This document shows positions 45,867-53,376 of a stretch of DNA of 64,000 nucleotides, piece after piece. Source of the DNA: JARFUG01 sp050485365 (GTDB lineage: Bacteria > Desulfobacterota > Desulfuromonadia > Desulfuromonadales > JACZKF01); NCBI GenBank assembly GCA_050485365.1, contig JBJHBH010000004.1, positions 1 to 64,000 on the forward strand, given 5' to 3'. The notes under the pieces were generated by a model. The model was given only the letters and a program-made list of their open reading frames with translations, was not told where the DNA came from and did not search any database. Position 1 is the stretch's first letter. Each line of letters opens with the position of its first letter. Position numbers and translations under genes: made by a program.

Positions 45867-46604
45867 ATGGCCACGGATTTGACTCCCGGTGACTGGCCGC
45901 AGGCGCTTTTGTCTACCTCCACCGCGCTGCAGCGCACGATGGACGAGGCGGTACTCGACTGGAAAAACGCCTATGAAGGGTCCGGCGGGAAGATCTACTG
46001 CCGCAGGGGGTGCGGCAACTGCTGCCGCCTTGCGGTGCATGCGACGTTTCCGGAAGCGCTCGTCATTGCCCGGGCGCTGAGCGCTTCGCAGGCCGAGGCG
46101 CTGGAGCGTTATGCACAAGCCCTTCGCTCCCACCTGTACGGAGTCGAGCATCCGGCGGCCTATCTGCGCGCCCACCGCAGAAATGCCGGATTCTGCCCTT
46201 TTCTGGGGTCGCAGGGGGAGTGCGGCATCTATGCGGTGCGCCCCTTCGCCTGCCGCGCCCTGCTCTCGACCCGCAACCCCGACTACTGCGGCATCGACCT
46301 GAGCGCTCTTCACCCCCTGGAGCAAAAGGCCTTTCTTTCGAGCCTCGACCCCGCGGTCGTCGCCTTTCCCACCCATTACGCCGCCGCGCCGCAGGCGTCG
46401 GGGCGCGCCCTGGAGCTGCAGTTGCTGGAGCGCATGTCGCGCGTGTTCGGATTTTCCCTGGGGGGGAATCTGGCGCTACTGGTCTGGCTGATCAGGGAAC
46501 GGGGGCTGGAGGAGGCCGTGGGGGAGGGAAAGGAGGCGGTGGCCGCACTGCTGCGGGCCGAAAGGCTGGCACTCCCCTTCGTGCTCGATCTGCAGGGGGG
46601 GTGA
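45867..46604 (+). CDS. YkgJ-family cysteine-cluster protein
   Basis: 245 residues. The conserved YCRRGCGNCCRLAVHATFPEALVIA (CxxxCxxCC type) and the later FCPFL ... CGIYAVRPFACRALLS form the zinc- or iron-sulfur-binding cysteine cluster of the UPF0153/YkgJ family. The function is unknown. ATG 45867 has AAGGA at a better distance than ATG 45837, which would add 10 residues. It converges with the DUF4412-like gene (17 nt apart). Confidence 0.88.
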   Translation: MATDLTPGDWPQALLSTSTALQRTMDEAVLDWKNAYEGSGGKIYCRRGCGNCCRLAVHATFPEALVIARALSASQAEALERYAQALRSHLYGVEHPAAYLRAHRRNAGFCPFLGSQGECGIYAVRPFACRALLSTRNPDYCGIDLSALHPLEQKAFLSSLDPAVVAFPTHYAAAPQASGRALELQLLERMSRVFGFSLGGNLALLVWLIRERGLEEAVGEGKEAVAALLRAERLALPFVLDLQGG

Positions 46605-46621
46605 TCTTTCGGTGCGCCGTC

Positions 46622-47383
46622 TCAATCCCTCGATTCCATGAACTGCCGCACGCTCAGCTGCCGGTAGCCGGCCGGCTCGTCGAATTCGGCCGCAGCGATC
46701 GACTCCTGCACCAGGCCGACCACCTCTTTGAGCATGACGATCTCCCCCGCCCCGTCGTACTGGACGCTTCGCATCACCCACCCCTTCCTCAGCAACTCCT
46801 CATATTCCGGGCTCGCCTCGGGGGCCGGTCCCAGTGCCCAGGGGGTCGCCTCCTCCAGACACGACGACATCTTTTTCTGATAGCTCTGCAACCCGGCAAT
46901 GTCGATCTCCTGCAGCACGGGGGCGTCGGTGGCGATCCACAGCTCCTGATACGGAATGTCGTTGACCAGCACCCGGTAGTGCTCGGTGGGGTAACCGGCG
47001 ATCTCTCCGCCCTCTCCCAGATGCCGCACCGTGACGTGGATCGGAGGCGCCTCGACCCCCATCAGTTGATCGAGGAGCTCGCGTTCCTGCGGCGACATCT
47101 GTGCCAGCGCTTCCTCGGTGGCGCTCATGATCGCTTCGCAGTAGCCGTCGATCTCGGCGCGGGTGTAGATCGCCAGTTCGTCGTCGACCATCATGAGCTC
47201 GCCGCTGGTGGTGTCGAATACGCTCCATGTTCCCTCGTCTTCGGCCGAGTCCTTGATTTTTCCTTCGGAAAAGAGGGTGCGGCTCCCCTCCGAGTCGAGC
47301 TCGACCCAGCCGGCCGTCGCCAGTCCGATGGGAGTAAGCCAAAAAAGTGCGACAAAAAAAACGATCACGGCCCGTGCGCTCAT
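46622..47383 (-). CDS. Secreted protein, DUF4412-like
   Basis: 253 residues with an N-terminal signal peptide (about 1-24). The region GKIKDSAEDEGTWSVFDTTSG followed by ELMMVDDELAIYTRAEID has the pattern of DUF4412-type periplasmic proteins, in which a short beta-rich segment reports a bound or stored value; the assignment is tentative. No catalytic motif is seen. GGAG precedes ATG 47383. The gene has its own transcript on the minus strand, divergent from the inositol cluster. Confidence 0.72.
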   Translation of the reverse strand: MSARAVIVFFVALFWLTPIGLATAGWVELDSEGSRTLFSEGKIKDSAEDEGTWSVFDTTSGELMMVDDELAIYTRAEIDGYCEAIMSATEEALAQMSPQERELLDQLMGVEAPPIHVTVRHLGEGGEIAGYPTEHYRVLVNDIPYQELWIATDAPVLQEIDIAGLQSYQKKMSSCLEEATPWALGPAPEASPEYEELLRKGWVMRSVQYDGAGEIVMLKEVVGLVQESIAAAEFDEPAGYRQLSVRQFMESRD

Positions 47384-47496
47384 GACGATCTCCATAAGTG
47401 GTCGCAAAACCGAAAGGTTCGTGCAGCCATGTATATCCCATTTCGCACGGGGTACAACCGGACGTCCTTTTTTCTGCGCCGATCGCCGGGGGGCGG

Positions 47497-47526
47497 TTGA
47501 CATCCACAAGCCGTGGGGTTTAATTC
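47497..47526 (+). promoter_or_regulatory. Promoter of the inositol-phosphate cluster
   Basis: TTGACA (47497-47502) and TAATTC (47521-47526), spacing 18, 33 nt before ATG 47560. Confidence 0.6.
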
Positions 47527-47559
47527 ATTATGATTTTTTAAATCGCAAGGAGATCGTCC

Positions 47560-48744
47560 ATGGAAAAGATCGGCATCGCCATCGTCGGCGTCGGCAACTG
47601 CGCCAGCTCCCTCCTGCAGGGGATCCACTATTACCGGGACCGGAGCGCCGACGATGCGATCGGGCTGATGCACTGGGAGATCGGCGGCTATCGCCCCTTC
47701 GACATCGAGGTGCGCGCCGCCTTCGACATCGATCGAAGAAAGGTCGGTCTCGACGCGGCCGAGGCGATCTTCGCGCCCCCAAACTGCACGAGCGTCTTTG
47801 CGCCGGATCTGCCCCGAACGGGCGTGACGGTGCAGATGGGGGCGATCCTCGACGGCTGCTCCGATCACATGCGCGACTACCCCGAAGAGGCGCGCTTTGC
47901 GCCGTCCGAGCGCCCGCAGCCGTGCCGCGACGAGGTCGTGGCGATCCTTCGCAAATCGGGAGCCGAGGTCCTGCTCAACTACCTGCCGGTCGGCTCCGAG
48001 GAGGCCGCGCGCTTCTACGCGGAGTGCGCCCTGGAGGCCGGTGTGGCGCTGGTGAACGCCATGCCGGTCTTCATCGCCAGCGATCCGCGTTGGAGCGCGA
48101 GGTTTCGCGACAGGAGGGTGCCGCTGATCGGAGACGACATCAAGGCGCAGTTCGGCGCCACCATCACCCATCGCGTCCTGGCCGACCTCTTCCGAAAACG
48201 AGGGGTGCGGCTCGACCGCACGTACCAGCTCAACACCGGCGGCAACACCGACTTTCTCAACATGCTCAATCGCGACCGGCTCCGCTCGAAGAAGACGAGC
48301 AAGACCGAGGCGGTCCAGTCGGTCCTCGAGCATCGCATGGAAGAGGGGACGATCCATATCGGGCCGAGCGACTACGTGCCGTGGCAAAAGGACCAGAAGG
48401 TCTGCTTCATCCGCATGGAGGGGCGCCTGTTCGCCGATATGCCGATGAATCTGGAGCTGAGGCTCAGCGTGGAGGATTCGCCCAACTCCGCCGGCGTCGT
48501 CATCGACGCGGTGCGCTGCTGCAAGGTCGCCCTCGACAGGAAAGTGGGGGGGAGTCTCGACGCCCCCTCGGCCTATTTCTGCAAACACCCCCCGATGCAG
48601 TACGGCGACGACGAAGCGTGGCGGCTCACCGAGCTCTTCATCCGGGAGGAGCCCGCCGGCGACAGGGCGCTTTGCGCCCCGGAGCAGGGGGGAGAGAGAC
48701 TGCCGGTCCTCGACGCCGTGAGAGGGGCTGCCGTTTGCCGATAG
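47560..48744 (+). CDS. ino1: Inositol-3-phosphate synthase family protein
   Basis: 394 residues, the short prokaryotic type of myo-inositol-1-phosphate synthase. NAD-binding IGIAIVGVGNCASSLLQGI, LLNYLPVGSEEAARFYAE, VNAMPVFIAS, LIGDDIKAQFGATITHRVL and LNTGGNTDFLNML with the catalytic lysines nearby. It isomerises glucose-6-phosphate to inositol phosphate. CAAGGAG precedes ATG 47560. It heads a four-gene cluster with a glycosidase-like protein, a histidine phosphatase and a methyltransferase. Confidence 0.92.
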   Translation: MEKIGIAIVGVGNCASSLLQGIHYYRDRSADDAIGLMHWEIGGYRPFDIEVRAAFDIDRRKVGLDAAEAIFAPPNCTSVFAPDLPRTGVTVQMGAILDGCSDHMRDYPEEARFAPSERPQPCRDEVVAILRKSGAEVLLNYLPVGSEEAARFYAECALEAGVALVNAMPVFIASDPRWSARFRDRRVPLIGDDIKAQFGATITHRVLADLFRKRGVRLDRTYQLNTGGNTDFLNMLNRDRLRSKKTSKTEAVQSVLEHRMEEGTIHIGPSDYVPWQKDQKVCFIRMEGRLFADMPMNLELRLSVEDSPNSAGVVIDAVRCCKVALDRKVGGSLDAPSAYFCKHPPMQYGDDEAWRLTELFIREEPAGDRALCAPEQGGERLPVLDAVRGAAVCR

Positions 48745-48796
48745 CCTGGCTGGCTGTGTGCGTTTCGGCGCCGCCGCGGCCTGGGGAGAGTTTACG

Positions 48797-49753
48797 ATGA
48801 TCGAAGCGATCAAGCTCTGGAACGAGCCGAACAATCTGTCGCACTGGGATTTCACCATGGATCCCGAGTGGAAGATCTTCAGCGAAATGAGCGCCCTCGC
48901 CGCGCAGGCCGTGCGGCGCGAATGTCCCGAGCTGACCCTCGTTCTGGGGGGGATCAGCCCTATCGACGAAGGCTTCATCCGCCTTCTTTCGAGTCACGGC
49001 CTGCTCGATCACCTCGATGCGGTGGCGGTGCACGGCTTCCCCCTCGACTGGAACCACTGGAAGATCGACGAGTGGCCGCAGAAGATCGCCGAGATCGCCG
49101 CGGTGACGCGGCTGCCGATCTGGGTCACCGAGGTCGGCGTTTCGAGCTTCGGCGCCGAGGAGGTGCAGGTCTTCGGCCTACGGCGCACCGCCGAGCTGCT
49201 CGCCGGAAGCGCCGAGCGCATCTACTGGTACAGCCTCTTCGATCTTCCCCCGTCCTGGGAGGCGACGACCCGCCACAAGGAGAGCGAGGGGAGCGCCTAT
49301 TATCGTCATTTCTACATGGGGCTCATCCGCGCCGACGGAACGCCGAAGCCCGCCCTGGAGCACTTCCCCGAGGGGATGGGGATCTGCCAGTGGTTTCACT
49401 TCAACGATCACCGCCTCGAGTCGGCCGTGGCGCACCTCAAGGCGATGGGCGTGAGGCGCCTGCGCACCGGCGTGAGCTGGGCCGACTGGCACCGCCCCGG
49501 CGCCCGGGAGTGGTTCGATCGGCAGATGCGCGCCCTGGACGACTTCGACCTGACGCTCACGCTGTGCTTCACCCCCCCCTCCATCGGCAGGCGTTTCTGC
49601 CATACGAGCCCGCCGGTGCGCCCCGAGGAGTTCGCCTGGTTCGCCGCCGAGGTGGTGCGCCGCTACGCCCTGCCGCAAAGGGCTCGGCGCGCCCCGCAGA
49701 CGTCGGCGCCCTTCGATGTCCGCGGAGAGGCCGTATGGCCGTCTTCGTACTGA
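48797..49753 (+). CDS. Glycoside-hydrolase-like protein (beta-xylosidase-type, unusual order)
   Basis: 318 residues. The N-terminal part carries clan-A hydrolase signatures: the acid/base motif LWNEPNNLSHWDF and the presumed nucleophile Glu in LPIWVTEVGVSSFGAEEV (about 95 residues later). After about residue 205 a second segment (DHRLESAVAHLKAMGVRRLRTGVSWADWHRPGA ... FDLTLTLCFTPPSIG) looks like the opening strands of the same kind of barrel. The order is thus reversed, as in a circular permutation or a chopped tandem. No signal peptide, so it acts inside the cell. ATG 48797 has GGGGAGAG upstream. Overlaps the phosphatase gene by 19 nt. Confidence 0.75.
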   Translation: MIEAIKLWNEPNNLSHWDFTMDPEWKIFSEMSALAAQAVRRECPELTLVLGGISPIDEGFIRLLSSHGLLDHLDAVAVHGFPLDWNHWKIDEWPQKIAEIAAVTRLPIWVTEVGVSSFGAEEVQVFGLRRTAELLAGSAERIYWYSLFDLPPSWEATTRHKESEGSAYYRHFYMGLIRADGTPKPALEHFPEGMGICQWFHFNDHRLESAVAHLKAMGVRRLRTGVSWADWHRPGAREWFDRQMRALDDFDLTLTLCFTPPSIGRRFCHTSPPVRPEEFAWFAAEVVRRYALPQRARRAPQTSAPFDVRGEAVWPSSY

Positions 49754-50349
49754 TCCGCCACGGCCACACCGATGCGGTAGGGCACCGCCTCGTCGGGCGC
49801 CTCCCCGGAGTGCTGCTCAACGCGCGGGGGCACGCCGAAGCGCAGCGGCTGGCGGAGCGCCTCGGCCACTTTCCGCTGACGCACATCTTCGCGAGTCCGC
49901 TGGAGCGCACCCGCCAGAGCGCCGCCCCCCTGGCGCGTCGCCTCGGGGTGGAGGTGGCGCTGTGCGACGCGCTCAACGAAATCGACTTCGGGGAGTGGGC
50001 CGGGCGCACCTTCGAGGACCTGGACGCCGAGCCGCTGTGGCGGTGCTTCAACGCCCTGCGCAGCGCGACCCGCATCCCCGGCGGGGAGCTGATGGTCGAA
50101 GTGCAGGCACGCATGGTCGGGTGCGTCGAAGCTCTGCGCGCCCGGCATCCCGGCGGGATGATGGCGCTGGTAGGGCACGGCGATCCGCTCAAATCGCTTA
50201 TCGCCCACTATACCGGACTCCCCCTCGACCACATGGCGCGCCTCGAGCTGAGCCCGGCCTCGGTGAGCCTGCTCGCCTTCGGCGAGGACGGCCCGAAGGT
50301 TCTGTGCGTGAACTCACTCGACCCCCTCACCCCGCTGTCCCCGTCGTGA
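49735..50349 (+). CDS. Histidine phosphatase family protein
   Basis: 204 residues of the phosphoglycerate-mutase/acid-phosphatase superfamily. The phosphohistidine motif LIRHGHT stands at the N-terminus, followed by FASPLERTRQSAAPLA, the acid donor region EIDFGEWAG and ALVGHGDPLK with the second His. The substrate is unknown; from its place between an inositol-phosphate synthase and a methyltransferase, an inositol- or sugar-phosphate is plausible. Start codon lies within the preceding gene. Confidence 0.88.
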   Translation: MAVFVLIRHGHTDAVGHRLVGRLPGVLLNARGHAEAQRLAERLGHFPLTHIFASPLERTRQSAAPLARRLGVEVALCDALNEIDFGEWAGRTFEDLDAEPLWRCFNALRSATRIPGGELMVEVQARMVGCVEALRARHPGGMMALVGHGDPLKSLIAHYTGLPLDHMARLELSPASVSLLAFGEDGPKVLCVNSLDPLTPLSPS

Positions 50350-50365
50350 AGCGCAAGGCCGATCG

Positions 50366-51178
50366 ATGACCTCGCACACCCCCGACGATATTCGCCGCCA
50401 GATCGAAGCGCTGGGGCCCTGGTTTCACAATCTGCACCTGCCCGGCGGAGAGCAGACCGCCCCCGATCACGTTCTGGGGGATTTCCCCTCCTACAAATGG
50501 GACGAGATCGCCCCCTTTCTCCCGGACGATCTGACGGGATGGAGCGCCCTCGACATCGGCTGCAACGCCGGGTTCTACTCCTTCGAGCTCGCCCGCCGAG
50601 GCGCCTTCGTCACCGCCCTCGACGCCAGCGAGGGGTACCTCGCCCAGGCCCGTTGGGCGGCCCAAATCTATGCGCTGCAGGACAGGATCGAGTTTGTGCG
50701 GATGCAGCTCTACGATCTGGCGCACTGCAACCGGACGTGGGACGTGGTCCTGTTCATGGGCGTCTTCTACCACCTGCGCTACCCCCTGCTCGGCCTCGAT
50801 ACGGTGGCGCAGAGAGTCGGGCGCCTGATGTTCTTCCAGACCCTGACGATGCCGGGGGAGGAGGTGCTGGACGATACGGCCGATCGCGGCATGTACGAGC
50901 GCCGGCGCATGTGTCACCCGGGGTGGCCGAAGATGGCCTTCATCGAGGGGTGCCTCGCCGACGACCCGACCAACTGGTGGGCGCCCAACCACGCCGGGGT
51001 GGTGGCGATGCTGCGCTCGGCCGGAATGCGCGTGAGCGCCCGCCCCGGCACAGAGCTCTACCTGTGCGAGCCCGACTCCGCCCCCCCGTGGGATCGCAAC
51101 GACTGGATGCGCGCCGAGTACGAGGCGGCTTCGGGACGATCGCAAAGGCGGCGCAGCGAAGGGCCGCAGCGGTGCTGA
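50366..51178 (+). CDS. SAM-dependent methyltransferase, CmoB-like fold
   Basis: 270 residues. Motif I ALDIGCNAGFYSFELARRGA (about 62-81), LDASEGYLAQARWAAQIY, and VVLFMGVFYHLRYPLLGLDTVAQ, which resembles the CmoB/DUF1698 group. The opening EALGPWFHNLHLPGGEQTAP and the later MCHPGWPKMAFIEGCLADDPTNWWAPN are distinctive of a subfamily I associate with gene clusters like this one. The methyl acceptor is unknown. AAGG precedes ATG 50366, 16 nt after the phosphatase stop. Confidence 0.85.
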   Translation: MTSHTPDDIRRQIEALGPWFHNLHLPGGEQTAPDHVLGDFPSYKWDEIAPFLPDDLTGWSALDIGCNAGFYSFELARRGAFVTALDASEGYLAQARWAAQIYALQDRIEFVRMQLYDLAHCNRTWDVVLFMGVFYHLRYPLLGLDTVAQRVGRLMFFQTLTMPGEEVLDDTADRGMYERRRMCHPGWPKMAFIEGCLADDPTNWWAPNHAGVVAMLRSAGMRVSARPGTELYLCEPDSAPPWDRNDWMRAEYEAASGRSQRRRSEGPQRC

Positions 51179-51199
51179 TGAAAGACCGAGGAAAAGCGG

Positions 51200-51228
51200 T
51201 TGCCGCCCCTCTCCCCCTGTGCTAATTT
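51200..51228 (+). promoter_or_regulatory. Putative tlyA promoter
   Basis: TTGCCG (51200-51205) and TAATTT (51223-51228), spacing 17, 60 nt before ATG 51288. Confidence 0.45.
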
Positions 51229-51287
51229 ACTCCCCGATTTTCCGTCCCTTCTGAATCGTCTGCCTTCCCCTATCGATTGCTCACGGC

Positions 51288-52058
51288 ATGTCTAAGAGCG
51301 AGCGGCTCGACAAATTGCTGGTGGAGCGCGGCCTCGTCCCGTCGCGGGAGAGGGCCCGCGTGCTGATCCTCGCCGGCCACGTCCTGGTGAACGAGCGCGT
51401 CGTCGACAAGGTCGGCACCCAGGTCCCCCGCGACGGCGCGGTGCGGCTGCGCGGGGAGGACATCCCCTACGTCTCGCGCGGCGGCCTCAAGCTTGAGAAG
51501 GGGCTCGACGCCTTCGGCATCGACCCTGCGGGGCGAATCGCCATCGACGTGGGGGCCTCGACGGGGGGATTCACCGACTGTCTGCTGCAGCGCGGCGCCC
51601 GGCGCGTCTACGCCGTCGACGTCGGGTACGGCCAACTCGCCTGGAAGCTGCGCGAAGACCTCCGCGTCGTCAATCTGGAGCGCACCAACATCCGCAGCCT
51701 CGCACCCGGCGATCTCCCCGAGCGCCCCGACCTTGCCGTCATCGACGCATCCTTCATCTCTTTGGACAAGGTCCTGCCCGGCACACTGGCGCTGCTGGCG
51801 GCCGAGGCCGAGATCGTCGCCCTGATCAAGCCCCAGTTCGAGGTCGGCAGGGGAGAGGTCGGCAAGGGAGGGGTCGTTCGCGACCCCGAGAAGCATTCCT
51901 TGGTGGTGGAGAAGGTGCGGATGAGCGCCGGCGCCTTGGGGTGCGAGGTTCTCGGGGTGGTCGAGAGCCCGATCCTGGGGCCCAAGGGGAACCGGGAATT
52001 TCTCATTCATCTGCGCAAAGACCGGAGTGGCGCAGAGGAGGGCGAGGCGCCCGCATAG
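51288..52058 (+). CDS. tlyA: TlyA-family rRNA 2'-O-methyltransferase
   Basis: 256 residues: N-terminal S4 RNA-binding domain (ERLDKLLVERGLVPSRERARVLILAGHVLVNE) and an FtsJ-like methyltransferase (RIAIDVGASTGGFTDCLLQRGA, VYAVDVGYGQLAW, DLAVIDASFISL, ALIKPQFEVG). TlyA proteins methylate cytidines in 16S and 23S rRNA; some also act as haemolysins in other reports. Not part of the preceding cluster: it has its own promoter-like sequence. Confidence 0.95.
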   Translation: MSKSERLDKLLVERGLVPSRERARVLILAGHVLVNERVVDKVGTQVPRDGAVRLRGEDIPYVSRGGLKLEKGLDAFGIDPAGRIAIDVGASTGGFTDCLLQRGARRVYAVDVGYGQLAWKLREDLRVVNLERTNIRSLAPGDLPERPDLAVIDASFISLDKVLPGTLALLAAEAEIVALIKPQFEVGRGEVGKGGVVRDPEKHSLVVEKVRMSAGALGCEVLGVVESPILGPKGNREFLIHLRKDRSGAEEGEAPA

Positions 52059-52085
52059 ATGGCGTTCACTATTCACCAGCAGTGA

Positions 52086-52194
52086 AAAGGGTCTCGCGCC
52101 CCCCGCTCCGATGGCCGCATGAACCCATCCTTGGGGCTTGACTGGCGCCATCCGGGCGCCAGACACCCTCTACGCGGGCGCCCCGAGACCCTTT
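52086..52194. repeat. Nested inverted repeat between tlyA and yhaO
   Basis: Outer arms AAAGGGTCTCG (52086-52096) and CGAGACCCTTT (52184-52194) are perfect complements. Inside, CTGGCGCC (52142-52149) pairs with GGCGCCAG (52155-52162). The sequence 52155-52169 recurs exactly at 55971-55985 inside another inverted repeat. Confidence 0.75.
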
Positions 52195-52245
52195 GGCGAA
52201 CAGTTTAGGAATGTTTTTCAATTTTTCCGCCTGGATTTCAATGAC

Positions 52246-53376
52246 ATGATCCGCATCCTGCATACTGCCGATCTGCACCTCGGAGCTCCCTTCCCCTCGC
52301 TGGGGGAGAAAGAGGCCGAGAGGCGCGCAGACTTCCTTGCCGTCTTCGACCGCCTCGTGGCGCTGGCGATCGAGCGCCGGGTGCATCTTTTCCTTGTCGC
52401 CGGCGATCTCTTCGATCTTCCCGACCCCGATGACGCCGCCGTCGCCCGGGTGCAGGGGGGGATCCGTCGCCTCTGCGATCAGGGGATCGTCCCGGTTCTG
52501 CTGCCGGGGACCCACGACCACACCGTCTCCCCCACCTCGATCTACCGCCGCGGGACCCTTCAGGGGGCGCTGGTGCTCGATGCGCCCTCGGTCGAGGAGC
52601 CCGTGCGCGTGAGCGTCGGAGCGCAGGAGGTGTTTCTGTACGGCTTCGCCTATCGCTCCCATTCCTCCCGGGATGCGCTGGCGCAGATGGCGCGCCGTGA
52701 GGGGGAGGGGGTGCACATCGGGGTGCTGCACGGCTCGCGCCAGGGGAGCCCCGAGTGGGAGTACCGCAAGAAGGATCTCCCCTTCACCCTCGATCAGCTC
52801 AAAGGGTGGAATCTCGACTACGTCGCCTTGGGACACTATCACGCCTTCGAGCTCCTCGAAGAGGAGGGGCGCCTCTGGGCGTGCTACCCCGGATCGCCGG
52901 AGGGGAAGCGTTTCTCGGAGTGCGGGGCGCGCTACGCCGCGCTGGTGAGCGTCGAACCCGGCCGCGCGCAGGTGGAGAAGGTGCAGGTCAACGCCCGCAC
53001 GCTTCAGGAGCGCACCCTCGATCTGTCCGGATGCGAGAGCGCCGCCGTGGCCGCGCAGACGATCGCCGCCATGGGCGATCCCCATCTTCTTTTGCGACTC
53101 GCCCTCACCGGCATCGTGGAGGCTCCTCTCGATCTGGCCGCGCTGCACCGGCGCTGCTGCGAGGGGTTTTTTCACCTCGAGCTCGACGATCGCACACGGC
53201 TCTTCGACAGCGACTTCGCTCGCCGCATCGAAGACGAGGAGACGGTGCGCGGTCTCTTCGTCCGCAGGGCGCGCGCCCTGATGGCCGAGGCGCCGCCGCA
53301 GCAGCGCGACGTGGTGGAGGAGGCCTTTCGCGAGGTCCTGGTGCGGTTTCACGCCTTCGGCGGAGGCGAGCGATGA
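52246..53376 (+). CDS. yhaO: YhaO/SbcD-like DNA repair nuclease
   Basis: 376 residues, Mre11/SbcD-type metallophosphoesterase: ILHTADLHLG (DxH), VAGDLFDL (GDxxD), LLPGTHDH (usual GNHD replaced by GTHDH), IGVLHGS and ALGHYHAFEL (GHxH). The C-terminal region would contact the SMC-like partner. The ATG at 52246 is chosen because the family opens with the DxH strand. Overlaps yhaN by 4 nt (ATGA), so the two are coupled. Confidence 0.9.
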   Translation: MIRILHTADLHLGAPFPSLGEKEAERRADFLAVFDRLVALAIERRVHLFLVAGDLFDLPDPDDAAVARVQGGIRRLCDQGIVPVLLPGTHDHTVSPTSIYRRGTLQGALVLDAPSVEEPVRVSVGAQEVFLYGFAYRSHSSRDALAQMARREGEGVHIGVLHGSRQGSPEWEYRKKDLPFTLDQLKGWNLDYVALGHYHAFELLEEEGRLWACYPGSPEGKRFSECGARYAALVSVEPGRAQVEKVQVNARTLQERTLDLSGCESAAVAAQTIAAMGDPHLLLRLALTGIVEAPLDLAALHRRCCEGFFHLELDDRTRLFDSDFARRIEDEETVRGLFVRRARALMAEAPPQQRDVVEEAFREVLVRFHAFGGGER

